Positions 23,241-35,147 of a DNA stretch of 64,000 nucleotides are shown piece by piece; position 1 is the first letter of the stretch; each line of letters starts with the position of its first letter. The translations under genes were made by a program, and so were the position numbers. Source of the DNA: Saturnia japonica (Eukaryota; Arthropoda; Insecta; Lepidoptera; Saturniidae); NCBI GenBank assembly GCA_033032175.1, contig CM065309.1:12338001-12402000 (forward strand). The letters run 5' to 3'. The notes under the pieces are model-generated. The model was not told where the DNA came from, made no database searches, and was given only the letters and a program-made list of their open reading frames with translations.

Positions 23241-24034
23241 CGAAGCAAACAGATTTCTTGTCAGTTTAGATAGTTATGCATTAAAATTTTTTACTACAAA
23301 TTTAGTTCGTAATAACAGTCTGCGACAAAATCCAAAAATTATAAATATTTTACGAGAATTGGAAAAATATATCATCAAAGTGCCATGTTTATTATTCATC
23401 TGAAAGAATGCTAAAACAGAAACCAGTCGGTTACCTTTTGTTAGTACGTTCTGTTGTATATTATTACTCAAATAATAAAAAACATAGTGACCGGACGAAT
23501 AACATAATGGACTTTTACAGGAATATCTAAAATTTATATCACCGATAAATTCATGAGAAATAAATGAAAATTTGCTATTCGAGGAAAGCTATTTGAATTT
23601 CAAAGAAACCACAGAATAACTAGTGATTTACAGATTTAAATAGGTCAAGCCGTTATCGTAACTCGACATACATATAAAGAAGGGTTTGATGATTATGTGG
23701 ATTTATGTGGTGGCATAAAACTTAGTTACATTCAGGCGCCATACTTGGTATAAATGTTATATCAAAGCGACCTATATATTTGGTGGTATTTGATATTGTG
23801 CGTTGAATTGAGCACATTTGTTTATAAATGTAATAGTTATGTTGTTGAATTAATTTTCACGTGGTCTGAAATACGAATAAATATGTAAATAAAACATTGT
23901 ATTGTCCACTAAATATTAATTATTTTAAATGTTAAACATGAAAAGCCTAGTGATTTTTTTACGGTAAATTGCAAATATAATACAATAAAATTATCTAAAA
24001 TATACGTTATGTTTAATTTAATGTGAATTAATTT
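23241..24034. other. AT-rich DNA, no gene seen
   Basis: Nothing recognised. The 66-codon frame starting at 23203 runs out of Rep-4 and has no family features. Confidence 0.45.
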
Positions 24035-24090
24035 AATACCAGCCTATAAGTCTCCCATAGCAGGGATAAGGCCTCTTTCTGTAAGTAGCT
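24035..24090. repeat. Possible RTE LINE 3' scrap
   Basis: 'ccatagcagggataaggcct' resembles 'actgctgaacataggcctcc' at the 3' end of the 43-kb RTE. It is too short for a firm call. Confidence 0.3.
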
Positions 24091-24800
24091 AACGATTTAT
24101 ACACGATTTCAAATACCAAGAAATTCACAGTTTTATATTTTTCGTATACAATGGTACTTACAAGATAATTTCTCAATCATTCAGGATTTCTCACGATTTT
24201 TTATTTCACGTCCCAAAAAGCATCATGGGATGTAAAAATAACTCTTAAAATATCAGATAAAACTAGAACAAAAGAACAAAAACGGCACTTGAATATAATA
24301 TTTACAGATAAGTTTGATCGTTGGCGATTTGCCGCCTAGGGAAAATATTCCACCGAACCAAGAGTGTATAAAGCGACTTCCGTATTTGTATTTTATATCT
24401 ATTGTTAAGGATCTTACCGTGCTTGAAGACGCATAGATACCAAGCATATACAACGATTTGCTGACGCTATTTTCCGCTAGAATACACGACAAACAGAGAG
24501 GACAAATTACTCACTGTTTGTTTAACGGTTTTATCATTATTAATTTTAATGATTTCACGTGGATAAATTTAGTTTATGTATATTCTTTGAAATAGTCTAT
24601 ATTTTTGTATGGTTTTGGAAGAGTTATATTAGTATATTTGCTATTAGAAATATTCAACAACTTACCATAATGAAAGTATTATTATTTATCTACCTTAAAG
24701 ATTTATTGAAGTGATAACTTTTTTAGCATCGTTGTGATTTGAAAGTCGATGCAACGAAAAAGCGAAAGCGGCAGTAAAAAGAGACAGACACATAAATTCA

Positions 24801-25128
24801 TAAGATTTAACGTGGGAGAAAATGTGATGGCAAAGTTTTAGGCAATGGTAAAATGGTACAAAATAGGTTTGTTGCCACCCAATAATGAATTTTACTACCT
24901 CACAAAAAGGCACGAAACAAAAACTTTTTAGACAAAACTTATGACATTCTGTTACTGATTGTAAATTAATGTGAATGTGAAATGTAAATTAGTTGAAAAT
25001 GATATTGTGAATAATGATTGTGAGTACTTGTATGTAAATTTTCATAAACTTTAAATTAGTGTGTATTTGATCATTTTCTGAATTAAAAGAAAGTTTCACT
25101 TCTACCACGTGTGAATTACACACATTTT
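24801..25128. repeat. Dispersed repeat Rep-2, copy 1
   Basis: About 330 bp matching 42602-42958 in the same orientation. Shared words include 'aacgtgggagaaaatg', 'caatggtaaaatggtacaaa', 'aaaaaggcacgaaacaaaaa', 'cttatgacattctgttact' and 'gatattgtgaataatgattg', ending 'cacttctaccacgtg'. Both ends contain ACGTGG in inverted orientation, too short to call terminal repeats. Likely a non-autonomous mobile element. Confidence 0.8.
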
Positions 25129-25331
25129 TTTTTTATTTTAACATCATGTAGTTTAGATTTGTATGACTTTTTACAACAAATAGCTACTGACTAGTATGTT
25201 CATTAATTTAATCACTACAATTTTTATTTATCTCAAGTAAATGTCACAGCAGCACCCTATGCTGCCCTTTAAATAACATGATTTTAATAAAATCTTTTAT
25301 AAACTAACCTTTTTTAAATTTTCATTGAATG

Positions 25332-26636
25332 TACAAGGTGTCCAGAAAGGGTATCGGGTATTTGTAAGTTCAATGAAACAAAAATTATTTGTATGCAATA
25401 AAAAAGTTTATTGTTTATTATTAGCATATGAATTGGAGAATTATTTGGAAAAGATGATGTTATCCAAATGATGACCGTTACGTTGCTGGCACTCTTCTAA
25501 ACGGAAACGAAGATTGGCGATAACACGTTCACATAGCTATCGATATTGCTGCCATTTCTGACCTGATGTTTTACTTTAACTGGGTTAGATTCGTCGGATT
25601 GTTTTGATAAACCTTACTTTTAAGGTATCCCCATGCAAAATAGTCAAGCGGGCTAAGGTCGGGGCTTCTGGGAGGCCAGTTGATGTTACCCCTTCGCGAA
25701 ATGACTTTATTAGGGAATAATTCGTTAACAACTTCCATAGAGTCATTTGAGGTATGGCAAGTGGCCCCATCTTGCTGGAACCACGTTCTTGAGTTGAAAC
25801 CTGCAAACTCCTGCAACTCTGGGACCAAAAAATTTCGCAACATATCGCAATAACGGTCACTATTCACATTAATTGCTCGGCCTCGTTGATCTTCATGAAA
25901 ATAAGGACCAATTATGTCTTTAGCAGACATAGCGGCCCAAACAACGACCTTTGGGCTATGCAGGGGTCGTTCATGCTTTCGTCTCGGATTCTCCACTGCC
26001 CAGTACCGACAATTCTGCTTATTAACATGACCATTCAGGTGAAAATTTGCTTCGTCACTGAACAGTATGTTGTTAAAGTTGTTAAATCGCTGCAGCATTT
26101 CGTTCGCAAAATTCAGTCGATTAGCATAGTCCGTATCCTTCAATTCTTGAACCAATTGAATTTTATAGGCTTTTAGATGTAAGTCTTTCTTTAAAATCGA
26201 ATGTAAAGACGATTTTTTGATGTTCAACGCTTGGCTTCGCTTTCGGATGGATAAAGACGGATTTTGACGAACCGACGCCTCAACTTCTTCAATTGTTTCT
26301 TCATTGCGAACTGTACGAGGACGACCAGAGTTTTGAATTTTAACTGTCGCACCTGTATTCTCGAACATCCTGATCCATTTCCTAATACTATCGTCACTTG
26401 GCGCGTGGCGTGTACGATATTCCGCACGATAGAGACGTTGAGCAGTCACTATTGAATCACCATTACGATAATACGCTCGTACGCAAAATGCGCGATGCGT
26501 CCCCGAGTACTGTTCCATCGTGACTAAAACTCCACAAAATAGCGGACGCCACGAACCCCTCCCCGCACCCTTTAGACGCCCCGTTTCGAATATGGCGCGA
26601 AAACAAATACCCGATACCCTTTCTGGACACCTTGTA
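25332..26636 (-). mobile_element. Tc1/mariner-superfamily transposon with perfect ends
   Basis: The first 33 bp (25332-25364, beginning 'tacaaggtgtccagaaaggg') and the last 33 bp (26604-26636) are exact inverted copies, with TA at each outer edge as expected for the target duplication. The length is about 1.3 kb. The single transposase gene lies between them on the minus strand. The perfect ends suggest insertion not long ago relative to the other elements here, although the gene already carries two lesions near its 3' end. Confidence 0.92.
25441..26518 (-). pseudogene. DDD transposase of Tc1/mariner superfamily, late nonsense and frameshift
   Basis: The likely start is the ATG at 26518 ('MEQYSGTHRAFCVRAYYRN'), because the open frame upstream to 26683 runs out through the terminal repeat. 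The N-terminus (about residues 1-60) resembles the DUF4817 helix-turn-helix, followed by a second DNA-binding region ('RNEETIEEVEASV') and the DDE_3 catalytic core. Catalytic acids are in 'ILFSDEANFHLNG' (about D155), 'WFQQDGATCHTS' (about D250) and 'PPRSPDLSPLDYF' (about D287), with 36 residues between the last two. A TAA at 25571-25573 stands where the reading continues with 'NIRSEMAAISIAM'. A one-base shift near 25530 then leads into 'ERVIANLRFRLEECQQRNG', ending at 25441. About 315 residues remain open. The core is complete, so the C-terminal loss is the main defect. Confidence 0.85.
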
Positions 26637-27962
26637 TATACCGCCAACATGACCAGAATTAAAGTGTATTCAAGAACAGTCATTTTTATTACGCGGTTGG
26701 CTATTAAAGAATAACAGCACCCGTTGAAATTTTATCAGCCAATAACATTCCTGTCTGATCATAATGCCTTCACATTGAGGCTTAATAAAATTAATTGCAC
26801 GTCATAGGTATTCTACATAATTATTGACACTAGAGAAGAATATTACCATAACAAGGTGTATAGACAAGCTAAACTTTTAAAATTATAAAATAGGAAAAAA
26901 TACTTATATTTATTTATAATAAAAATACCAACAAAATTTACATTCTGACAAATTATATGACTACTGAAAAAAGACTAAACAAATGCAATCTTAATTATAG
27001 GAGTTTATGACATGATTACACAGGATGAGCAGTTAAAATAATTAATTAAAAAGAGTATATTTATTATGAATTTGGAAATATAGTAAGAGAAAACAAATAA
27101 TCTTCAACAAGTTTAACCACAACAAATTAAATTAAAATATTAATATATTCACTAAAAGAGACAAATGGACTTATATTTTTCAAGGCTATTCGCGAATATA
27201 TCTAGATCTGAATTTTTAGATTCTGGATTACAACGTGATACAATTCTATTAAACGGAGAGAAAAGTGGAGAAAACGTAGATATTGAAGGAAACATTTTAT
27301 AGGACTTAGTTATCCCGGTAATTTATACTTAATCATTCACAATCTTTCAAAGTGAAATAACTAAAAGAAAAAGTCGAGAGAAAGCGAAAAAATGTTAGGT
27401 ACTTTTACTCAACTATGTCAACTTGCTTGAACGGGGATGAATAAACTTTGAGGAACGCCTCAAAGGAAATGTCTATTCCCGAAAATATTTACAAAATCAA
27501 CAAACCCTCTATAACCGAAAATTTGTTTGGTTTCCTATCTATTACGAATTTTGTTGTCCCTTTTAAATATTTAAATATATTTGCCTGAGAAAGTCACTAA
27601 TTGCACATTTAATGCATATTTTATATTTGATATATGAACAGATAATAAAGTTGCCGTAATTCTGTTAGAATATGTAATATTTCGAACAATAGTTGCCAAT
27701 AAAATTGTTGTGCTTGTATTGTTTGATTTGATATTCAGCCCATAGAATATATTTATTCGAACGCTTCAATTAGCTTTTGAATTCGCTGTTTGGTCTCCAT
27801 AATTTAAGCGTTAGAAATATTTTTAAAGTAAAAAGTTTATTAAGTAAAAAAAAAATTTATACTTGCCTCTTGTGGAGACTCTTGGTATCTTTAAACAGAA
27901 ATCAAAATCGTATTCCAAACTTTTGTTCAGATTAACAAGCTTTCTAAATCGAACAATAGTTT
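26637..27962. other. AT-rich DNA, no gene seen
   Basis: No coding sequence or repeat is recognised between the transposon end and the SINE at 27963. Confidence 0.5.
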
Positions 27963-28282
27963 GAAGCAAATAAGGCTCGGTAGCGTGCACGGACTCCGCG
28001 TCGATCGACGTGGGTTCGAATCCCTGCAATTGGCCTGAGCTTTCGGTAAAAGAAAACATCGTGATGAAACTAAAGCATGGTGGTAGGGGGTTTTCTAATG
28101 CCTGCCTGGGTAGTTATCACCCTGAAGTTAAAAGTAATGTGTATTCCGGCAGCTGCACTTGAGAGCCAGCCTTCGACTAGGCTTAGCGTACTACCATCTT
28201 GGGCCACATCGTCACTTAAGATCAGGTGAGATAAGATTGTAGTCACAACGCTAAACCTATAACGATAAATTAAAAAAAAAAA
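27963..28282 (+). mobile_element. SINE-A copy, near full length
   Basis: The head 'aggctcggtagcgtgcacgg' and B-box 'gggttcgaatccc' are present, followed by the family body ('gaaaacatcgtgatgaaact', 'cacttgagagccagcc', 'gatcaggtgagataagat') and an A-rich tail at 28272-28282. It is similar to the copies at 1.2 and 49.3 kb. Confidence 0.88.
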
Positions 28283-28887
28283 CAATGCATTAAACATTAC
28301 ATTGAAAGTTTGTTTTTTCAAGTCTACTGTTATATGTCGTTTTTTTAAATGTAAACCCAAAATATTGTATCTCTTTTTTCTCAGTCGACTGCGTATCTAT
28401 TTTCCGTGAGACACGAGGGTCCATCTTCAATTTACATAAGATGGTAAAAGCTTTATTCAAACCACCTTGGATGAAACTCACTTTGCTGGTGTTGAAAACT
28501 GCCGTCTCAAGGGATATATCGTATACAGTTTGCTACAACGAAATACTTGAGTCTGGTATAAAACAGTTGTGATTTATTTTGATAGGTACTGTACAATTAA
28601 ATATTCTTGGTCCTATCTTATTAGTTTCGGCAATAAGGAAAACCCAATTGATTTGGAACTGATCCAAAGGTTATTATTTACGTATTTATTAACCAAATAT
28701 TAGAGTTACAAAATGTGGAATCTTGGCAGTATGTTTGATGCCAGCTAAATAAACATTCAATACGATTATATTAAGAATATGTATATTATATTGTCGTAGA
28801 AATATTTCAGCTAATAAATAAATTCATTTTATTATTTTAAATAACTTATTAAATAAACTTTCATATGATACATCCATGAAACTATTT
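28283..28887. other. AT-rich DNA, no gene seen
   Basis: No feature recognised between two SINE-A copies. Confidence 0.5.
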
Positions 28888-29121
28888 GTGATGAAACCAT
28901 AGCATGGTTGTACGGTAATTCATAATGCCCGTCTAGCTGACAACCGTCCTCAAGGTTTTAAATCTATCACCGAGCACCAGTTGGTGTAATCTAGTAACTA
29001 CGCTTGAAAACAAGACCTCCCACGAGTTTTAGCCTGTTACCATCTTGGTTCACATCGGCACTTAGTATCAAATGAGATTGTGGCCAAAACAATAACCCTA
29101 TAAGAAATTAAAAAAAAAAAC
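28888..29121 (+). mobile_element. SINE-A copy, 5'-truncated
   Basis: It starts within the body at 'gtgatgaaaccatagcatgg' and continues through 'caccgagcaccagttggtg', 'agcctgttaccatcttgg' and 'gagattgtggccaaaacaat' to a poly(A) tail at 29111-29120. The tRNA-like head is missing. Confidence 0.82.
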
Positions 29122-29710
29122 AATAACTAATATATACAATTCTTTGTATAGATTGTGATCTATTTGGTGGATTTTGTTAAAAACATATTCAATAATAAAA
29201 AAAAAAAAACAGGGTATCGAGCTAAAATATGTAGATTAAAACTCTAGAACTTTAAAAATCGTGTGGTCTTTTGAACAGCACTTAGTCCTCCTTTTGCACA
29301 GTGTACTAAATTATATTATTGGCATGATACTAGGTAGGTGAATATCAGAGTAGATTATATGTCCACAAAAGAATGGCGAAACATTTTTGGGGTCTGAGTG
29401 GGATGCAGAGCCTGTGATGCGTCCCGCGGGGCTATAAAATGTCGGGTACGCAACCATGATAAAATCTAGATTGCTTTTGTAGAGACGTGACACGTTTACT
29501 TGCCGGTTTAGCGCCTAAACGAGATGGAACCGGTGATTTTGATCCGTTATCAAACCGTAGCAACAAGAAAAGAGTATCAGATTTCACATCTTACATACAA
29601 ACACCCAAATTAATAGACCTATTTTGTTAATTATGTTAATATAATGTCCTTTTTACGCACTTTAGAGCGAAAACGTAAGAGCATTTTCCTTGAATGTTAT
29701 AAGTGTACGG
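29122..29710. other. AT-rich DNA, no gene seen
   Basis: A poly(A) run lies at about 29200-29210. A GC-richer patch at 29390-29450 could be an old insertion; nothing more can be said. Confidence 0.45.
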
Positions 29711-29930
29711 CAGGCCTAATGACGCAGTGTTAGTAAGCCCTACTATTGGATTGAGAGGTCACGGGTTCGATCCCCGTACATGACTGAGTTTTTGTGATGG
29801 GAATATTTGCCAGGTGTGTGTCTGGGTGTTAAATATCTATATAATTGTGTATAGTATGTCAGCTGTTCAGTAACCATAATACAAGCTTTAGGCAGGTACT
29901 TAGTTTGGGATTAAATGTTTGTTATTTATG
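29711..29930 (+). mobile_element. SINE-C (tRNA-derived)
   Basis: The head 'ctaatgacgcagtgttagta' looks like an A-box region, and 'ggtcacgggttcgatccccg' (29758-29777) is a strong B-box. The body has 'tctgggtgttaaatatctat', 'ataattgtgtatagtatgtc' and 'aagctttaggcaggtactta'. Only one copy is seen. A real tRNA gene is unlikely because the segment does not fold into a cloverleaf with an intact acceptor stem that I can find. Confidence 0.75.
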
Positions 29931-29971
29931 TTATCTTTTACTTACATTGTGTATCGTTAACATAATAATCT

Positions 29972-30035
29972 AATACTATTAAGTGAGCAATTCTTGTATA
30001 TATACATATACACACAAAATCTCGGTTGCTCATAA
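29972..30035 (+). repeat. Short dispersed repeat (GAGCAATTCTTG family), copy 1
   Basis: The motif 'agtgagcaattcttgtatat' followed by TA repeats is also found at 61.2 kb and, reversed, at 35.7-35.8 kb. Probably a non-autonomous element fragment. Confidence 0.6.
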
Positions 30036-30428
30036 GTTATAAATATAATAAAACAAGTTTTCATATGTATACGCCGAAAGCGGGAATGCTACCAGGCCTG
30101 AGCTGGTGCGTCGGCGTCTGGTGATGTAAATACCAGCACATTTAATAAGGAGTATAACTCTGCCTCTAGCTCCTTCAAAGGTGTCATTGCTAAGACGAAT
30201 TCGGAGCACATAGGCAGAATTGGCGAGAAGCTGTCTTAGGAAATTTCTGTCAGTCTTCTTTTCCACCCTTACACATGACTCGTTGGCCTATGCCGTGAAG
30301 TCGAAAGCCGATCTTCTGGGCTCTTTCTTTGGATCCAACTCGACTCTGGATGATCAGGGAAATTCTCCACCGTACGGAAAATTTCTGGAATCAAGGAAGT
30401 GACACAACATTACTATTTAAAAATGTAT
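30036..30428. other. Mixed DNA, no gene recognised
   Basis: Base composition is more GC-rich than average at 30060-30400. Frames on both strands lack family features. It borders the mariner pseudogene and may include its 3' flank; I could not find a terminal repeat. Confidence 0.4.
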
Positions 30429-31344
30429 TTATTGCTTTTCGATGTATTCTCCGCGAAATTTGACACATTTTTCCATACGATGGAACCAATCATTGAATCA
30501 ACTATTCCATTCGGAAGTTGGGGTCTCCAAAATGGCCGTTTTGTAGGCGTACACAGCTTCTTCAGGTGATGAAAATCTCTGTCCACGCAATTTATTCTTT
30601 ATTTTAGGGAAAGTATAGAAATCATTAGGGCTTAGGTCGGGGCAATAATTCTATGTTTTCTTGCTCTAACCATTCTGCATTAACCGTTCTTTGTTCCTCA
30701 AGAGGAATAGTCGTAACATGGCTGGTTTTGGAGACAAACGTGGCCACCATTTTTTTTGCAACACTCCGTGAACGAATAATTTTTGTTGGCTTTAACTCAT
30801 TTTCGAACACCCAAACTCGTGACTGGTTTTTTGTTTCGGGTTCGTACGCGTATATCCAGGATTCGTCACCTGATACGATGTTGTATACAGCATTTGAGGA
30901 TCCTGCGTGCAATCTTTCGCGAGTTCTGACGCACCAAGTAACGCGAGCCGCTTTTTGCTCTTCACAGAGCGAATGCGGTATCCATCGGGAAAATAACTTT
31001 CTTACACCTAATTGTTCATGCAAGATTATTTGTATTTGACTCATGCCAATGTCTAAAGTTGCCTGAATTTCACGGTATGTCACATGTCGATCTTCCTCAA
31101 TCAGCTTAGGCACAGTATCAACGTTTTCTTGGGTGACTGCAGTTTTTGGACGACCTTGACGAGGATCATCACTGAGCTTGACTCGTTCACGTTGAAATTC
31201 AGCAAACCAGCGATAAATTGTGGTTTTGGATGGGGCTTCATCACCAAATGCAGAAATCATCCGGTCAACACACTGTTTTTGTGTTAAACCACATCGAAAG
31301 TCATAATAAATCATCCCTCTTGAATTTTCTCGAGTCAATTCCAT
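30429..31344 (-). pseudogene. mariner transposase with internal deletion (second lineage)
   Basis: The open part from the ATG at 31344 has 'MELTRENSRGMIYYDFRCGL', 'RQGRPKTAVTQENVD', the linker 'RWIPHSLCEEQKAARV' and the first catalytic Asp in 'IVSGDESWIYAYEPE'. After 'TTIPLEEQRTVNAEW' the sequence jumps to 'EQENIELLP', so the segment that should hold the second Asp (HHDN in this family) is missing. A frameshift follows, after which another frame gives 'PDLSPNDFYTFPKIKN' and 'SSPEEAV', with one more stop before the end 'GEYIEKQ' at about 30429. It is a different mariner lineage from the 18- and 39.5-kb copies. It cannot make a working transposase. Confidence 0.88.
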
Positions 31345-31499
31345 TTTCTCAACGACTAAACAAGTTTGACAAAACCTTGTGACAAGACCGAGAATCTTTT
31401 TTTAAATAAATAAATTGTATTCGATTTTTAAAACCAAGGAGTTTTCAATTAAAAAGATTTTAATATGACAGGAACAGTGGAAATATTCCATTCCCGATA

Positions 31500-33184
31500 C
31501 TTTTAGTGCAGCCTATGTATATCCCGCGGTGCGATACCACGATACCGGAGGTTAAGTTCCGGCAAAGTGCAGTTCGCAAAGCACTTCTTTCCTTGGATAT
31601 TCATAAGTCGAGTGGATCTGATGGCATCCCTTCGATCGTGCTTCAGTTGGCACCGGTTTTAACGCGTCTTTTTCAGCACTCCTATGCATTAGGCGTAGTC
31701 TCAAAATCCTGGAAGGCCGCTTTTGTGCACCCGATCCCTAAAAAGGCAACCGCTCGGATCCGTCCAATTACAGGCCTATAGCCATCACTTCCTTGTTCTC
31801 CAAGATAATAGAATCCGTTATCAACTGCCGGCTCTTGCGGTACCTGGAGGAGCACCGGCTGATTAGTGACCGCCAGTACGGCTTTCGTCAGGGTCGCTCG
31901 GCCGGGGATCTTCTAGTTTACCTGTCACATAGGTGGGCAGAAGCAGTTGAGACCAAGGGAGAGATGTTTGCAGTCAGTCTAGACGTAGCGAAGGCCTTTG
32001 ATCGGGTTTGGCACAAATCACTTCTTTCAAAGCTACCTTTCTATGGGCTCCCCGAGAATTTATACAATTGGATCACCAGATTTTTGGCCGATCGGAGCAT
32101 CAAGGTCGTCGTCGACGGTGCATGTTTTGATCCTAAATTTCTCAATGCTGGGGTCCCACAAGGCTGTGTACTGTCTCCAACTCTCTTTCTTCTGCATGTC
32201 AATGACTTGTTGCAAATCAGCAACATTCATTGCTATGCTGACGATAACACTATGGATGTCTTGTACACTGGCCGTGCTAATATCTCTCGGGAATACGTCG
32301 ATGGAAGCCGGAACAAACTTGTGTCTGAAGTCGAATCTTTGTTAACCAAAGTCTTGGACTGGGTAGATTGAATTTAGTCCATTTCAACCCTAAAAAGACT
32401 CTCAAGTCTGCGCGTTAACCACGAAAAAGTCACCATTTGTCGCAACTGCTCGTTTTGAGAACACTCCCCTGTCTGCCACAGCTAGTATTGGAATTCTTGG
32501 CGTCGTCATTTCGAGTGACGTCAAGTTCCACTGTCATTTGGAAAGTAAGGCCAAATTGGCCTCAAAGAAGCTTGGTGTGCTCAGTAAGGCAAGACGGTAC
32601 TTCACGTTGGCTCACCGCCTAAATCTTTATAAGGCACAAATTCGACCCCACATGGAGTATTGTTTTCAACTCTGGGCGGGAGCCCCCCAGTACTACCTAC
32701 TTCCTTTTGACCGCATTCAGCGTAGGGTGGCTCGAGTTATTGACGATCAAGCTCTTTCCGATAGGCTTGATCCATTGTCTCTGCGTAGAGATGTTGGTTC
32801 ACTCTGCATCTTCTACCGCATTTATCATGGGGAGTGTTCCGAGGAATTGTTTGGATTGATCCAGGCTGCTGAATTTCACCATGGGACATCGCGACAGAAT
32901 CGTAAATTACATCCATACCACCTCGATGTCCAGCGTCCCACAACAGTGTGTTTCTTAAGGCACTTTCTGCCTCACACAACCATCTGTGGAACCAGCTATC
33001 GCCCGAGGTCTTTCCGAGCCGTTATAAACTGGTGACCTTCAAGAAGAGGGCTCATTCTTCACTAAAGGGCCGGCAACGCAACTGCGAACCCTCTGGTGTT
33101 GCGGATGTTTGTGGGCGGCGGTGATCACTTTCCATCAGATGCGCCACCTGCCCGTTTGCCCCCTATTTATCATTTTAAAAAAAT
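31500..33184 (+). mobile_element. CR1/Jockey-type LINE, 5'-truncated
   Basis: Coding pieces for RT and C-terminus run 31506-33124 and end with a short 3' region ('tgcccgtttgccccctattt') and an A-run at about 33177-33183. The endonuclease domain and 5' UTR are missing, as usual for truncated LINE insertions. The left edge is uncertain, placed where coding homology begins. It lies directly beside the mariner pseudogene. Confidence 0.8.
31506..33124 (+). pseudogene. LINE reverse transcriptase, four frame blocks
   Basis: Block 1 (31506-31781) has the palm entry 'VRKALLSLDIHKSSGSDGIP' and breaks at a frameshift near 31755. Block 2 (31793-32371) holds 'QYGFRQGRSAGDLLVYLSH', motif A 'FAVSLDVAKAFDRVWHKSL', motif B 'AGVPQGCVLSPTLFLLHVND' and motif C 'HCYADDNTMDVLYTG' with both aspartates. 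A shift near 32370 and another near 32400 lead to block 3, 'SKKLGVLSKARRYFTLAHRL', 'PHMEYCFQLWAGAPQYYL' and 'FYRIYHGECSEELFGLI'. A last shift near 33030 gives 'FKKRAHSSLKGRQR' to the stop at 33122-33124. The catalytic residues survive, but at least four frameshifts separate the parts. It would copy its own RNA at a nicked target. Confidence 0.87.
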
Positions 33185-34579
33185 ACTGAAGCTGACTAAT
33201 TGATAAGTATTTAAACAATTCATATCATTTTTAAGCTAGTTTTTGTCATATTTAAACTTGTTGTACACAACATTTATTTTATAATGTAATTTGTAATGAT
33301 AATTTAGTTAATTACAATAAATTTATCTTCATTATAAACATATTTAATTTCCCCTTGTCGGGTTTGTAATTCGAAATGTTTGACTTCTGTAAAAGTTTCC
33401 AACAACTTTCATAAATAAAACAAGCAATGATGGAAATAAATAAAATTTCCCGGCACATTTTAGAAAAGTTGTCAAAATATAGAACGAATAAATGAACAAT
33501 CTGGAGGTCTAATGGCTTTTAATATTTCATTTCAATGAATACCTAATTATTTATACATGCAATTTACGTTTACCATTATAGTTTTCTTTCTTTACATAAG
33601 TGAATATAATTTAATTCATGATATGTAAGTAAAACTGTTCTACAGCGAAAAAATCAACGAATTTTAAATGTATTAATCATAATTATCTATCACATTGTAT
33701 TTGTTGAAAGAAAAATTAATTGATGAGATTTTAAGGTTTCTGACGTAGCTTAATCTAGAAAAATAACTTATGATACTTATGCTATGTGAATATTTTGATG
33801 GATTAATAAATTGAAGAATATTTTAGATTCAAAATGCATTTAAACTAGATCAACTATGGCAATAATATACACGTTAATTAATAAATGATCGATATTTCTA
33901 ACTTAATTAAAAAGTAGACGATATAAAGTCACTTTAAATTTATAGGACAATCGATGAATTGTCACCTATAAGCTAAAATGTATTTATATTTGAAATAAAT
34001 ACCTGTCTGTATCAATGACCCAATTTCAGTCCTAATGAACGGAAAATAATTAAGATATATTAATTATTTCAATACTCAGTTGGGTGATAGTCATTATAAT
34101 TTATATCTTTTGTTGCTGTGACAAATAAAGGAATATTAGAGAATATTCAGGAACATTTATTTATTCACCAGACTGTATTAGTGGCTCTACAAGTTAATAA
34201 TTACTGAAATCCACCATACAATGCTATTTGTGTGGATAATTACAAAAAATCTTAATATATGACTAAATACCAAATTTAATATGTTAAGGTCTAAAATAAT
34301 ATTAGGTACATATTAGCGTATAGTTGTATGTATAAAAAAGGCAACCATATAATATATTCACATACCCACACAATTTCTAAAGCACGTACACCGTTTTAAT
34401 AGTATCTAATCATTCAGTTTTAAGGTCGACCCTTAGCTGTTCTTGTCCTAGTTTCTTTACCCTTGCTCAGTTTCTGGCACGTTAATAAATGACGTGATTA
34501 ATTCTGAACTCATCCCTTACGAAGTCGATGTAGCAATTTTTGTGTCGAACGCCTCACTCAAGGCTAGGTCAAGTCAACA
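33185..34579. other. AT-rich DNA, no gene seen
   Basis: About 1.4 kb without recognisable coding sequence or repeats. Confidence 0.55.
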
Positions 34580-35147
34580 TCTATATTAATAAATCTGTAG
34601 TCGTATCTGTACTTTAATTTTTTTTTTCCAAAATTTCCCGATAGGCACACTATGAACGTAATTAAAAAAGCTTTTTTGTTTGTTTGTTTGTTTGTCTGTA
34701 TGTCTGGTTTTAACTCAAAATCGGCTTGACCGACTCTTAGGAAATTTTGTACAATAGGATAGTATTTCAATATTACTTTTAGAAATCGTAAAAAAATCCA
34801 ATATCAAGAAATAAAAAATAATTATTTAAAAATTTTATTTTCATCAATAATCAACCGATTCTAATCAAATTTAGTAGATGAGAAACATACATCACAATTG
34901 TAGATTAGAATAATAATTTTCAACCGATGTTGATGAAAATTTTACACGAGAAATATATCCCACTCCTCAATTGATACGACATATGAATTGTCAACAATAT
35001 GAGTAAAAATGAAAATACTGGATGTAAATAACTACTGCGTAGTACAAACGTGTGCGGAGCCGAGGGCACACACCTGTGGCTATTATAAATATAATATATA
35101 AATTCTGCATACATGGCCAGATATAAATAACCGCAGGGCACAGCTAG
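34580..35147 (+). mobile_element. Helitron-like non-autonomous element (Hel-A)
   Basis: The segment starts 'tctatattaataaatctgta' after an A and ends 'gcagggcacagctag' before a T, the A|TC...CTAG|T arrangement of Helitrons. It has no terminal inverted repeats. Internal marks are 'aaaatttcccgataggcaca', a (GTTT)n run and 'aactcaaaatcggcttgacc'. A related element in the opposite orientation spans 50532-51366. I see no clear hairpin before the 3' end, so the Helitron assignment is provisional. Confidence 0.55.

Noticed and set aside
26519..26683. N-terminal extension of the 25.4-26.5 kb transposase frame
   Set aside because: The 55 codons before the ATG at 26518 run out through the terminal repeat into flanking DNA, so they are not part of the gene.
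29758..29777. tRNA gene
   Set aside because: The strong B-box suggested a tRNA, but no cloverleaf with a closed acceptor stem is apparent and the sequence continues into a SINE-like body. The same reasoning applies to the heads at 1.2, 28.0, 49.5 and 56.1 kb.
30653..31039. 128-codon plus-strand frame
   Set aside because: Antisense to the mariner transposase at 30.4-31.3 kb.
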